64,000 nucleotides of DNA from positions 9,176,001 to 9,240,000 of the forward strand of contig CM121342.1 in assembly GCA_051530055.1 (NCBI GenBank). Direction: 5' to 3'. Position numbers and translations under genes: made by a program. This DNA comes from Neoechinorhynchus agilis. Taxonomy: Eukaryota > Acanthocephala. The notes beneath the pieces were generated by a model that worked only from the letters and a program-made list of their open reading frames with translations, did not search any database and was not told the origin of the DNA. Positions 11,316 to 21,279 of the stretch are shown piece by piece. How positions within the stretch are numbered: the stretch's first letter is position 1; every line of letters begins with the position of its first letter.

Positions 11316-12014
11316 ATGAGTGCTCCCGTGGATAAAATTGTTATGCAGTTGGTTGAAAATGAGATTGATAACGAAATTGAACGAATGAAAAACCTTGACG
11401 ATAACGAGCTCGGTATTATTCGTCAACAAAGAATAAATGAATTAAAAAGACGTCAGGCGGATAGAGAAAAATGGTTAGAACAAGGACGCGGGAAGTTATG
11501 TGTTCTTGAACGAGAACACGATTTCTTTGAACACTGTAAACAAAACAGCCGGTCCGTGTGCTTCTTTTGGACAGATCAGAATCCTACAACAAGTGATATG
11601 ATTTTGACGAAGATGGCTAAAATAGCAAAAGACCACCCAGAAACAAAGTTCCTTCGGGCAGATCTGCTCAAATTCCCATTCTTATCGAAGAAATTGCTCA
11701 TGGACGATTGTGCTTGCATAGTTGCGATCCTAAATACAAGGATAATAGGCCCTATGAAATGTGAGTTTCGCTCGATCGAGCATACACGAATTTTTATAGA
11801 AAATTTGGTGACTCGATTAGAAGACCATAATCTTATTGATTCCAATGCCGAAGATGCTGAGAGAAGGGCCATTTTGATGAATTTAAGAAAAGGACGTGGT
11901 ATATCGACGAAACCAATAAGAGACATGGGTGTAACCTTTACTTCAAATCTTTCCAGCGACGAGGATGACACTGAACAAAGGTCCGTTAATACTGAAAATG
12001 ATCGTTTACGTTAA
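11316..12014 (+). CDS. TXNDC9/phosducin-like-3-type thioredoxin-fold protein, divergent
   Basis: The frame encodes 232 residues in one exon, close to the usual length of TXNDC9 (about 226). TXNDC9 proteins are cytosolic thioredoxin-fold partners of the CCT chaperonin that affect actin and tubulin folding. An N-terminal charged helix (MQLVENEIDNEIERMKNLDD, RQQRINELKRRQ) is followed by the fold (FFEHCKQNSRSVCFFW, HPETKFLRADLLKFPFLSKK) and an acidic serine-rich tail (SNLSSDEDD). As in the family, there is no CxxC redox pair. The segment normally reading as a VPT turn and strand is poorly conserved (DDCACIVAIL), so this may be a fast-evolving paralogue or retrogene. I start at the ATG at 11316 because it gives the family's N-terminus; the frame is open a little upstream. 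No clear poly-A signal was seen nearby. The stretch 12015-12440 has no other gene. Confidence 0.7.
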   Translation: MSAPVDKIVMQLVENEIDNEIERMKNLDDNELGIIRQQRINELKRRQADREKWLEQGRGKLCVLEREHDFFEHCKQNSRSVCFFWTDQNPTTSDMILTKMAKIAKDHPETKFLRADLLKFPFLSKKLLMDDCACIVAILNTRIIGPMKCEFRSIEHTRIFIENLVTRLEDHNLIDSNAEDAERRAILMNLRKGRGISTKPIRDMGVTFTSNLSSDEDDTEQRSVNTENDRLR

Positions 12015-12439
12015 TCTCGGATTTGAGTTTATTTTTGAGCAACACCGTCAGCGCATTAAATCCCGCATTTGCGAATGATGTCCGATTTTTTGAACGCACT
12101 TTTCGCAAAAAAATCGTTTGTGGTTTCTTTATTTTGATATTCTCATTGCCTTCATCCTATGATGACTTTGTTTAGGAGGTAAAAAGTGTTGGAATTGTGC
12201 TGTAAAAATGAACGTTTAATTGAAGTAACTCTGCGGCTTGCAGACTATTGCATTTTAGACAATGTTTATTGTCAAATAGCTTTCGAGGGACCAAGATGGC
12301 ACCATATTTGTGGATATAACACTCACATGACCATTTTGAGAAATTAATCACTCAATGTTTATAGTTTTTGTCAGTATTTTGTCTTTATGCGGCCCTCAGC
12401 GGCGGTTGTTGCTCCCCTTTCGGTTTAAAAGTTGCGAAT

Positions 12440-14375
12440 TTTATGTTGTTTGAAGATTGAATTGTTCATATAGGTTTTTTTCTGGCGTAGAAATTAAAAT
12501 TATTTTATTTTTTAAATCCGATATTTGGGTACACTCTTGGGCCTTTATCAAGGTCTAAAAATTACGTGTGGAATGGATCAATATTCGCTGTCCTAAGATT
12601 GAGTCTAAAGTCCGCGATGAATAGGGCCTCCAAAATTACACGGTATCATTTTGTTTCACTGCGTGCCAAAATGGTAGCGTTGCCAATGTCCATTAAGTGG
12701 CCCTGTTGTGCGAAATAGTTGAGTATTGCGGAACTGGCATCGGTACCTCTCCTATGAGCGCATATTTGTGTTCTTTAATTCTTCTTTGTAAATTGTTGGT
12801 TTGACCCACATATGAGTTTTCACATTCGGTGCATGGAATTTTGTACACCACTCCTTTGCATTGATGTTCTTCACGTTTCTTCGCCATGGAACTTAATTAG
12901 TTTACTTCTCTTAGTGTAGATACAACACTGGACATCTTTTGATACGCCTCCTTTGATCAGGCTGCTAATTGTAGTGAAGAACTCGTCGACGAATGGTGCT
13001 TCTATTAAGGCTTTTTGTTTTGAATCCTGATACATAATTTTCTTTGCAGATTGGAAAGCACTTTCCTTTTAATATGCTCCACAGAAATTCAAGTTCCGCG
13101 CTAAGTGAATCTTAGATTGAGTAATAGTTATGGGCCCGGTCAAATAGCGAGTTAATCCTCGCTATCTTGTATTTAATTCGTGCCATTGCAATGAAAGGTG
13201 AAATGTCAGTCGGTATACCAATCTTGCCGTTTAAAAGATAATTCATTGTTATTTGTTGATAGGAGAGATAAATGAAATTAATATTTTATTGGATATTTCG
13301 ATCCACTATCTCGGATCTTCTTCAGCGATTGTTTGCAAGTTTTTTTTAACTGAATGAAATATTAATTTCATTTATCTCTCCTATCAACAAATAATCTTGC
13401 TGTATACACTAGTCTCTAACTCAGCTCCTTTTCGCGTTATCGAAACGTCCTAAAAGAGATCGCATTATGATTTTCCGAGTCTACTGTCAATTGGATGTTG
13501 CTGTGCTTGGAATTCAGCATGTGAGCCAACGTTTCCGGTTCTGCGGTTTCATGAACTAAGATAAAAGTGTCATCTACGTATCTCTGCCAGAATTTCACAC
13601 CCGGTAGACCTGAAACTTTCTTAGCCTCGCAATCGCGCATGAACAATTCGGCTTGAACTGGGACAAGTGGACTGCCCATGGACAGTCCATCTACTTGATC
13701 ATAGCTCTTTCCTTCGAATTTAAAATTCGTGGTCCTTAAGAGTTACATCTTCGGTGTAAGTCCGTTGATGGGACGGTGTTTTTGGTATATTTAGTCATCA
13801 ATCCTTCTATGCTTCTTTAGTGTAAGTAGATATTGGTTGAACATATTTTCTCGTTGTAATCTTTCAGCGGTTGCAAACAAATAAGCTTCGTAGAATCTAA
13901 AGACAAAATCAAGCCGAAGCTGGCAGCTTATGAAACCTTTTGTATGTCACCTTCAATCCCCTGGAAACAGGTAAATCACCGGGCCTATGGAACTCTGGAC
14001 CCGATAGGATATGCACAGCCAATCTATGGTAATGTTCTTCATCTACAATACAGAATCCTCTGCCTTTGCCCAACTTGATGATACGTATCTCCTTAATTCG
14101 GTTAAAGTTATTCATCGCTAGGATCAGTCGTTAGGGCAAGTTAGTACGTTTAATTCTGTTTCCTTTATGTAGCAATTTTCAATAATGGAATTGTAATTCC
14201 AGCAAATTCGGAGTTAGATATCATCTTCTCAATTTCAAGGGTTAATCACATGTTATTGAGTTTGCCAAAAGGAATGAAGTCCTGTCCATACTTCGATAAA
14301 GGCACAAGATCTTGCGGAAATATCTGATTTTTAAAATAAAATCATTTTAATTTCTACGCCAGAAAACAAAATTTT
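12440..14375 (-). mobile_element. Penelope-like element (RT plus GIY-YIG), decayed
   Basis: Reading down from 14375, an N-terminal segment at 13909-14115 (GKGRGFCIVDEEHYHRL) is followed by a reverse-transcriptase core near 13437-13740 (YDQVDGLSMGSPLVPVQAEL and FWQRYVDDTFIL). A GIY-YIG endonuclease part follows at 12693-12887 (VVYKIPCTECENSYVGQT, RRIKEHK). RT plus GIY-YIG is the hallmark of Penelope-like retroelements. Both ends carry inverted versions of one sequence (ending TTTTAATTTCTACGCCAG), at about 12480-12580 and 14288-14370, with decayed hammerhead-like cores (CTTGATAAAGGCC, and GATAAAGGC followed by GGAAATATC). Frames are interrupted several times, and a separate palindromic insert sits at 13228-13392. 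Confidence 0.75.
13228..13392 (-). mobile_element. 165-bp palindromic mini-element with hammerhead-like core
   Basis: Arms of about 40 bp (TTATTTGTTGATAGGAGAG and its complement) enclose a loop containing a hammerhead-like core on the minus strand at 13296-13325: CTGAAGA, then A, then GATCC paired with GGATC, then GAAA. AATCTTGC at 13220-13227 is repeated at 13393-13400, consistent with an 8-bp target-site duplication. It lies inside the decayed Penelope-like element, so it inserted later. Confidence 0.65.
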
Positions 14376-15110
14376 ATGTTTCTGGCTGCGAGCGTATCCA
14401 CGAGCGTCGCGTTCCAGCGAAGACACTTGCCTTCCCTCGCCACGGGAATACTGTGACACCGTCCGGTCTACTGCCATCGAGTCGGCAAAGATTTCTCGGC
14501 TCTAGGATGTTGGACGCATTCACAGTATTTAGGACACAGCTAAGAGAATTGCGTTCACCTCGGCGTGTCGAAAGTACCCTCCGCGAGATTGCCGACAGAC
14601 GAGACCATGGCGTCCCGACGGTTAGACGGTCGCTCTGCAACGGCAGCGATGGGATGTGCACATCGGTACCCCAAGTCTCAGGGGCATTGCAATCCTTACT
14701 GTGTCGTCGGAGAGAAGGATAACTATGGAAACGATTGGGATAGCGTTGAGCCAAGCACCTGATTCTCCCATAGAGACTGTCGCCAATCAAGTTAGGTTCA
14801 CCAGGTCACGAGAATCTGAAATTAAAGAGTTATGAATTCTCACTACCAGGGGTGAGTCTCAAACTGATTGTTTGCAACGATTGACGGGTACCTACTCGCT
14901 GACCAAGGATTAAGAGCCTCCACGAAATCTTCATGTAAAGTGTAATTCTCGTCAAGAAAAGCTGGGCTATTTTGCTGCTCGCTTCTGCTTTTCGAATACC
15001 CAAACCGCCGGACGACACAGGCAGGGACGCTTGACGCCCGGCCTGGACCGACTGCTGAATATTTAAAATTTTCTCGAGAGAGGCCAATTGAATAGCCCAA
15101 GGAGAACACT
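14376..15110 (-). mobile_element. R2-type-nuclease LINE fragment, 3' part
   Basis: On the minus strand, 14830-15110 encodes the end of the RT domain (ASLPVSSGGLGIRKAE) and 14374-14790 encodes part of the C-terminal nuclease region (NILEPRNLCRLDGSRPDGVT). Frameshifts separate the pieces. The family is the same as at 8.1-9.9 and 15.5-18.2 kb. Confidence 0.65.
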
Positions 15111-15149
15111 GAACATTCTCGAAGGGAAAGAGGCTCCTAAAAATTGCCT

Positions 15150-15410
15150 GTCAATGTCTAACCTTTCCAGACCACCGCAGTGTATTTCCCTTGGATTTTC
15201 GAGCAGGTGACGTGTACCCTTTTGGACCGAAACAACCACGAACGCTCTCATTGAAGAACTCGTAGCCTCAAAACTAGACAGATACAGAATTGACATCGCA
15301 GCTCTATGCGAAACAGGACTTCCAGACGAAGGATCGCTCATTGGAATCGGATACCTTTTCGAAAGAAGTGCCTCCAACGGGAAAACTCATACATCTGATG
15401 AGTATCATCA
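15150..15410 (+). mobile_element. LINE endonuclease N-terminal fragment (RTE-like)
   Basis: The plus strand at about 15229-15410 reads ALIEELVASKLDRYRIDIAA then LCETGLPDEGSLIGIGY. This matches the start of an EEP endonuclease (the ...IDIAALSETRL... motif with the catalytic Glu) as found in RTE-like elements. There is no start codon and no downstream endonuclease, so it is a fragment. The stretch 15411-15544 shows nothing recognisable. Confidence 0.5.
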
Positions 15411-15552
15411 TTATTAACGAACTTTTAAAAAAGCTTGAAATTTCACTTACATCGGTTTGAGTAGCGATTACGGGACGATTCCGGGATTCGGTACAATAAA
15501 ATTTTTTTGATCCCTACTTTTATTAATCTTCATCTCTCGACAATTAACACAC

Positions 15553-16500
15553 TCACCACCTCCCGCCGAATTCCAGCTTTTGTCCTTCCTCGACCGTCGC
15601 CATCACGCTGGCAGTATTGCCTCGTTGTACTGCCAGCGAGATATTTTGTCGAAGGAATACGCCTGCTCTTGAGTCTCCGGTTGCCTCTCTCAATTTCTTC
15701 GAGAGATCCTGGAGCAGAGAGGGTGCCGAGCTGCCGAGCGCTGCATACGTCTCTACCCCAAAGGGGACAAAATAGTGAGCCCTCGATAAGTGAAGATATT
15801 TCCGTATTTTCCTCCCTTCCGCTGCACTGGCGGCACCACCGGCGATTTCGAGGGAGTAGGAGATGTTGCTGGCTGCAAGGGTATCCACACACGTGGCGTC
15901 CCGGAGAAGGCATTTGCCCTCCCGCCACGGGAAGATCGAAATTCCATCGGGCCTACGGCCGTCTAGTCTAGAGAGGTGGGCGGGTTCCAGGATGTTCGAG
16001 AAGTTCGCCGTTCTCAACGCCCGAGAAATTGCGTTATTGATTTCAGAATGGCGTGAGAACCTTCCTGCTGACCTTCTGCAGACGAGATCGTGTCGCCCGA
16101 GAGCATCAACCAAAGACCCACATCGACAGCGATGGGGCGTGCATATCGGGAGACCAAGTCTTAAGGATACTGCGATCCTCGTTACCTCGTCAGTAAGAAG
16201 AGTTCCCACTGATGCCAGAGGAACAGCTTCAAACCACGCCCCAGATTCTCGTGTTGAAACTGCCAACAGTCTAGCTCGGAGGACCCCATCGCGAGAACCG
16301 GAAAGTAGAGAGCTGTGAGCTCTCGCGACAAGAGGTCCGTCCCAGATCGACTGTCTGAGGCCATTCACGGGAACATGGTTAGCGCCTTTCTGCTGGCACC
16401 ATTCCTCAACCGCCACCACGAAATCCCGGTCAAGACAGAACTTTTCCTTCAAAATTTTCTTCGATACTGGTAGGCTCCCCTCAAACGAAGGTCGACTAGT
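15553..16500 (-). pseudogene. LINE ORF, C-terminal zinc cluster and nuclease-like domain
   Basis: The long open stretch ends with a natural-looking stop near 15553. It contains a Cys/His cluster (CRCGSLVDALGRHDLVCR), ILEPAHLSRLDGRRPDGIS, FPWREGKCLLRDATCVDTLA, and a conserved tail FVPFGVETYAAL ... QNISLAVQRGNTASV. The RPD...D spacing resembles the PD-(D/E)xK restriction-like endonuclease of R2-group LINEs, which nicks target DNA for target-primed reverse transcription. That assignment is inference from motif order. It is separated from the RT by a frameshift near 16480. Confidence 0.65.
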
Positions 16501-17844
16501 GCCCGAATTCCCAATCCCCCAGATGACACAGGCAAAGAAGCTTGTCGCCACGCCTCATCTGAGAGCTGGACATTTAAAATACGATCGATGCATGCCCTCA
16601 CCTTATCGTCCAGCTTTGCCAATCCTTTTTTGTGTTTGAAAAATGTTGCTGTGCGAACCTTGTACAATAATTTGGGGATGAAGAGCGCGTTCCTTATGAG
16701 AAACAAGGCTTCATGAGCCGAGAGAGCGCACACTCTATCGCACAGCAACGAAAGCTTCGGTATGATATGGCCGATCTCATCTTCCACATTTGAATCGAAG
16801 ACGCAACTGTCCTGGAGGCTGAGTTGTTCCCGAGTCACGAGTTTCAGGCCTGGAGCTACGGCCTCGAACCCAGCCATTAGTTCTTTGACTTTGGCGGCGT
16901 CTCCAATATTCAGTACAAGGAGCTCACATTTTCCAGCATTAAGCTCAATGCCCATCTTCGAGGTCTCCCTAATCAGCGTATCCAAATCGCGCAGTACAAC
17001 GGAGGGATCACCTCCGAGCGTAGCGTCATCCAAATACCAAGCGTTGAAGCTGGAATGGAGAGAATGCGCTATTGGATTTACTGTTAGGGAGAATGCGATT
17101 GGACCGAGGGGATCTCCTTGCTGCACTCCTCTTTCGGACCAAATGAGGTGGTCTTCGAAAAGCAAAGGAGTCGCCGTCCCGTAGGCATTGAGAAAATACT
17201 GGAAGGCTTCTGGTGCGTGATCCCTAATTGCGCAGAACATGCTTTCTCTATTGAGAGTTAAAGGCGTTCCGAAAATCGCACTTAAGAATCACGCACGGCT
17301 CTGAGCTTCTCGTAGCAAAGTTTCGGAGCGAGTGGACAATAGCTTCCGCCCCGCAGGATGTGCAGCAGCCCAGTTGGACTCGACGAAGTTGCTGTCCGTT
17401 TTTCGCTGTAATACGTTTGCAGAGAATTTTTCCTGCGAGTCGGCGTATCGTCGAAGATACGGCGATGGGACGGATCCCACCTTCTTTTTTTGTGAGCCCA
17501 CACAATGAGGCTCCGAAAAATAGGTCCTTTGCAACGGGGTTCAGGTCCTCTCCAGTCAGGCGGTCGACTATTCGAGTAAGCGCACTTCCTTGAGAGAAAG
17601 CTGCTTCACCAGTTGAAAAGGGCATCATGTCCTTTAGGTGCTGAGGCCGTAGTCCGTCAAGCCCGTGACCCGAACCATCTGCAAAAGATGAGATGGCCTT
17701 TTGTAACTCTGAAATTTGGGTGGGCGTTCTGTCTTGTATGGGAGGAGATGGAATTTCAAAACTTCCGCTACTACATGGGTGCTTCGACCGGAGTATTTGT
17801 AGCGTCTCGCTGTCTCCTTTTGCGAAACTGTCGGAGGATGACAA
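16449..17844 (-). pseudogene. LINE ORF, reverse-transcriptase domain
   Basis: Two adjacent frames encode an RT. The first (17248-17844) ends in CDFRNAFN, the motif-A Asp region, then hits a stop after one lost base. The second (16449-17240) has GVQQGDPLGP (motif B), YLDD (motif C) and SSGGLGIR (thumb). The catalytic residues are all visible, so decay is recent. The protein would copy element RNA at the nicked target. Confidence 0.7.
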
Positions 17845-18242
17845 TAACCGAACAGCCCCCGAACATCCCCGTCCACCCCAGAATCACCGCTGGTGCAGAG
17901 GACTAAGCGCGGGAAAGCGAAGAGCCGTGTCCATAAAGGCGCACAGTTCGTTTGCAGGCAATCGTTGAGCAATCCCGTAAATGCTTTGGCGACCAGATAT
18001 CGCGCGCCTTTAAGGATCCGTTTCAGGACGTTCCTGGGCAGAAACCGCACGATATCAGGTATCGAAATAGAATCAGTGGTGATCTGAGGGGTCTCAGGCA
18101 CAAAAGGTTCGATTAATTGTGGTGGAGAACCAGACCCACTACAGCGGAGATCCCGGGCACCATGGACAAACAAAACCCCCAGATTCCGTTTCAATGACTG
18201 ACTGATGAGATCATTCCATTTTACTATGAAACAGATCACCCG

Positions 18243-18452
18243 TTGAACATAAAAACGGACAGTAAAAGCCTGCAGAGAATACTAGACACCTATGGGAAGA
18301 CAGTGGATCGACAAAAAAGAACGCGAGTTCGCCCTCGAACAATCCGATCATGCCTGTCCCGAATTGTGATAAACGGTGGTTTTCCTAGTTTTAGCGAGAT
18401 TCTTACGTCCAAAAAATGTGGAAATCTTGCTTATTACATTCATCGATGGTGA
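18243..18452 (+). other. Unrecognised open frame of about 69 codons
   Basis: The frame starts at a TTG and reads LNIKTDSKSLQRILDTYGKT then RTRVRPRTIRSCLSRIVIN. The KTDSKSL segment is faintly like RNase H or integrase-related sequence, but I cannot assign it. It directly abuts the 5' end of the LINE on the other strand. Confidence 0.25.
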
Positions 18453-18569
18453 ACTTCAAGCTAGACATAGCTTCAAGTTTATTGAGGCAATGATCATCCG
18501 TCATGACAGAACCTCATTCAACGTCAAATATAATGAGATGTTCAGTGATCTCCGATTGTACAATAGACT

Positions 18570-18735
18570 GTAATGACGTAGCAGACAAGTGTAATGACGT
18601 AGTGGATATCATGCTGTTGTAATGACGTAGCAGACAAGTGTAATGACGTAGCAGACAAGTGTAATGACGTAGCAGACAAGTGTAATGACGTAGCAGACAA
18701 GTGTAATGACGTAGTGGATATCATGCTGTTAGTTT
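18570..18735. repeat. 21-bp tandem repeat
   Basis: About seven units of TGTAATGACGTAGCAGACAAG with two variant units (TAGTGGATATCATGCTG). Each unit contains TGACGTA, a CRE/bZIP-like half-site. The 21-bp period keeps frames open (LHLSATS on the minus strand), which is an artefact. Just downstream (18750-18790) a stem reading CGGATTT-loop-AAATCCG followed by AAATATT resembles a decayed hammerhead-like core. Confidence 0.8.
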
Positions 18736-19297
18736 TATAATGACTGCTTCCCTTAAGACGGATTTGATTAAAATCCGAAATATTAGAGCAATTAAAGACT
18801 ATGCAGTGTGTATATTAAAGAGTTGTACTAAGAAAAATTACTGAGGAAGAAAAATATATCTTCAACATGCTTATTAAGAAATTTTAAGTACTAATTTTGG
18901 AACGAGGTTTTTGAAAATTATTTTAAATTAAACAAAATAGAACGAATTATTCAAATGTCGATTTCATCCATCAGGAAGATTTTCCCTCGGAATTCGACTA
19001 GGCCACTGGCTACAAAGGGTTTTTGTTGTCAATGAATTATTCCACCTGCAATTCTAAATTTCTGCCATGATTACGGTCACAAGCGCTAATGATTTGATTG
19101 AATATCTCGTTTTAATAAAGAATGAAATTTAATCTCCGTTCCCGTAGATATCATCAAACGGCGCACGCTTATTGGTTCCCCTAAGAAAACAGGATATGAA
19201 ATTAAAAATAAAAACAATAGGTCAAAAGACCGCCGATCTTTCAATGATCTGTAGATAATTTATATATCAAGAATCAGTGGGCCCTCTATTTCGTGTG

Positions 19298-19306
19298 TAT
19301 ATAAAA
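19298..19306 (+). promoter_or_regulatory. TATA-like box of LINE copy B
   Basis: TATATAAAA lies 79 bases before the ORF0 start codon. The equivalent is present in copy A (near 7730, minus strand) but is changed in copy C. It may drive transcription of the element. Confidence 0.4.
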
Positions 19307-19384
19307 CTAATCACGAAGTATACAACTTTCAATCTTTCAACAGCAGCCAACAAAACAAAAAAACCCATTTTCAACAATTCTACG

Positions 19385-19681
19385 ATGCGCGATAGAGCAA
19401 TTCCAAAGCAACCAAACAATGAATGGCCCAGCGAATCTTCTGATGAGGAGGATTTCACTTTTAACGAGGATAATGAACCGGACAATACAACAGAACAAAT
19501 GGAAGTAGCTAATCACATAGCTGTTATCGATGAAATCATTTCTGCAGTTATAAGTGGGGCCCCTGATGATGAATACATTCCAGGAGCTCTTGGAGAATTT
19601 TATCAACGAATTAGAAGTCATTTCAATGAGCTACAAGAAGACAATACCTCAGGTGAAGACGAGGACCAATGGCAACAGTAA
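19385..19681 (+). CDS. Short acidic LINE ORF ('ORF0'), copy B
   Basis: This encodes 98 residues, identical to the protein of copy A (7355-7651). Acidic clusters (SSDEEDFTFNEDNEPDN; SGEDEDQWQQ) flank a hydrophobic segment (IDEIISAVISGAPDDEYIP) and a possible helix (LGEFYQRIRSHFNELQEDN). There is no signal peptide, membrane segment or zinc site. It sits between the TATA-like box and ORF1, the position of an upstream accessory ORF. Compared with copy C the visible changes are mostly synonymous or conservative (Ser codon TCT/TCC, Ile ATT/ATA, Glu/Asp), which hints at past selection. Function unknown. Confidence 0.55.
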   Translation: MRDRAIPKQPNNEWPSESSDEEDFTFNEDNEPDNTTEQMEVANHIAVIDEIISAVISGAPDDEYIPGALGEFYQRIRSHFNELQEDNTSGEDEDQWQQ

Positions 19682-19841
19682 AATTCCCGCGAATTCTATA
19701 AATTCGCTATTTCTTTTTAAATAAATTGATACAGAGCTTTTGTTTCTACAATGCGATTGAAAACCATAATTTCGGTTCATATCGTAATTTCAATATAAAG
19801 CGCCATCGAAAAAATTTAAAGACGCGAATCATAAACTGCAA

Positions 19842-20990
19842 ATGAGGGGAAAAATATGTCGTCGCGCAATTTTTCTGGTTAAAAACTGCGCACCGACAAA
19901 CGAGTCTAAAGATCGAGGAATTGATTGCGCTCAGCTAGTTTTTAAAGATCTAAGTGATCGCTCAGTCTTGTCGGACTCTCGGATGGACGCCGTTGATCAT
20001 CCTCCACTTCGAGATGAAGGCGGAGGTTTTCGGACTGATGAGGTATTTGTGTCTTCACTCCCTGCCCTCTCCTTCCCTCTGATTCGTCCATCCAAGCTCC
20101 CATAACCAAACTTCCCCTCAAAAAGGAGGATTATATCCTTCGCATTCACAAAGAAAATATGGGCTTCCACTCCAAATACAATATTTTGGAAAAATACAAC
20201 AAACATACTCTCTCATCACACCAAAGTAACCTTCCCACTTATAGTTTCAAAAGAATTTTCGACAACAAGTTCAGCTTTCTCTTTGCCTTTGTCGACAACA
20301 AGGGAAAATCCATATTCTCAGATATGCTTACAGATATGAAAATAAAACATGATGATCTTTCCAGAAAGGTCCTCCTCTTGATCTCCCGATTGAAGAACAA
20401 AAAATTGTTGAGAGCGATCTCAAAATCAAACTCATAAAATACCTATTCCGCAAAAACAGTAGCTCCCCCCGCCCCAATTGATGTAGCTGATTGCTTATGT
20501 GGTTCCAAAAAAAATGTGTTCTCGCATTTGGTATCCTTCACCAATTATAGGGATTCGATCTACGATTTCAATCTCACTATTTGCCAGAACTGCTCCCACT
20601 GGGGTCATCAGACTCATGGATGCAAAATCACTCATAGGTGTATTTTCTACGCTGGAGACCACTGCAAGGATAAATGTCCGGACCCCAAAAAAGTCAAATG
20701 CACCAATTGCATTTTTCCTCACCCTGCTTTCGCCAGATCATGTCAAGCTGCTAAACAATTCTTGGCCCAATGCTCTTCCTTGGCAAAGAAACCCCTAAAA
20801 GAAACCATCATCAAATCTAGCTTTCTTGGGCCCATAAATATGAATTCTGGCGCACCCTTCTCTGCATCCCCCCCAAAAAGTTCTCTCCCCTACCTCAAAT
20901 TCGGAAGGCCCTTGCCGTTACTGCTCTCGTGGTCTTTTAAAGTTCCCCTCACATTGCTCCTCAAGTTCTGTTTCCCCTACTTCTAACTCT
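19842..20990 (+). pseudogene. LINE ORF1 (gag-like) with zinc knuckle, broken
   Basis: The N-terminal part starts at ATG 19842 (MRGKICRRAIFLVKNCAPTN) and stops near 20103. A second frame covers 20100-20400 (HKENMGFHSKYNILEKYN, FDNKFSFLFAFVDNKGK). A third carries the zinc region at 20516-20860: CQNCSHWGHQTHGC is a perfect CX2CX4HX4C, and it is followed by a degenerate cluster (CIFYAGDHCKDKC, where CIFC is expected) and CTNCIFPHPAFARSC. These knuckles bind element RNA in LINE ORF1 proteins. Copy A carries the same breaks. Confidence 0.6.
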
Positions 20991-21279
20991 AACAAAAAAA
21001 ACCCGGTATTTCCCTCAGAATCTCAAACTCCTCCAATTATTCCGATCCTCTTGCAGGATCTGGAACCCATGAAAAACACCCTTAGTTGTCAACTGGGCAT
21101 CATGTCTGCTTACGGCCTTTAAAAAGACAGTCAAAGCAGCCCTTCGACTCGGAGGAGATGATCATCATCGCCTCCCCCAAAAAACACCCCTCTTCCTTGT
21201 CATCTTCCGAGTTTCTTATAAGAAAGGCAGGGTTAACTAAATAGAATTTTTAAGTTGGCTATAACAACACATAATTTAT

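Larger units (their letters stand above)
15545..18240 (-). mobile_element. Best-preserved LINE with R2-type nuclease region (5' truncated)
   Basis: This is the fullest copy of the family, reading from 18240 down. In order it carries PDIVRFLPRNVLKRILKGAR (linker, 17900-18080), the RT N-lobe (GLDGLRPQHLKDM to LKCDFRNAFN, 17248-17760), the RT catalytic part (ERGVQQGDPLGPIAFSL and WYLDDATLGG, 16449-17240) and the C-terminal nuclease region (15553-16500). At least three frameshifts split it: between the linker and RT, one base near 17250 (after NAFN), and near 16480. The upstream third of a full element is missing. Sister copies lie at 8.1, 14.4, 31.1, 38.8, 40.7 and 48.1 kb. Confidence 0.8.

Noticed and set aside
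18570-18735. CRISPR array
   Set aside because: Pure head-to-tail 21-bp units with no unique spacers, in an animal-type sequence.
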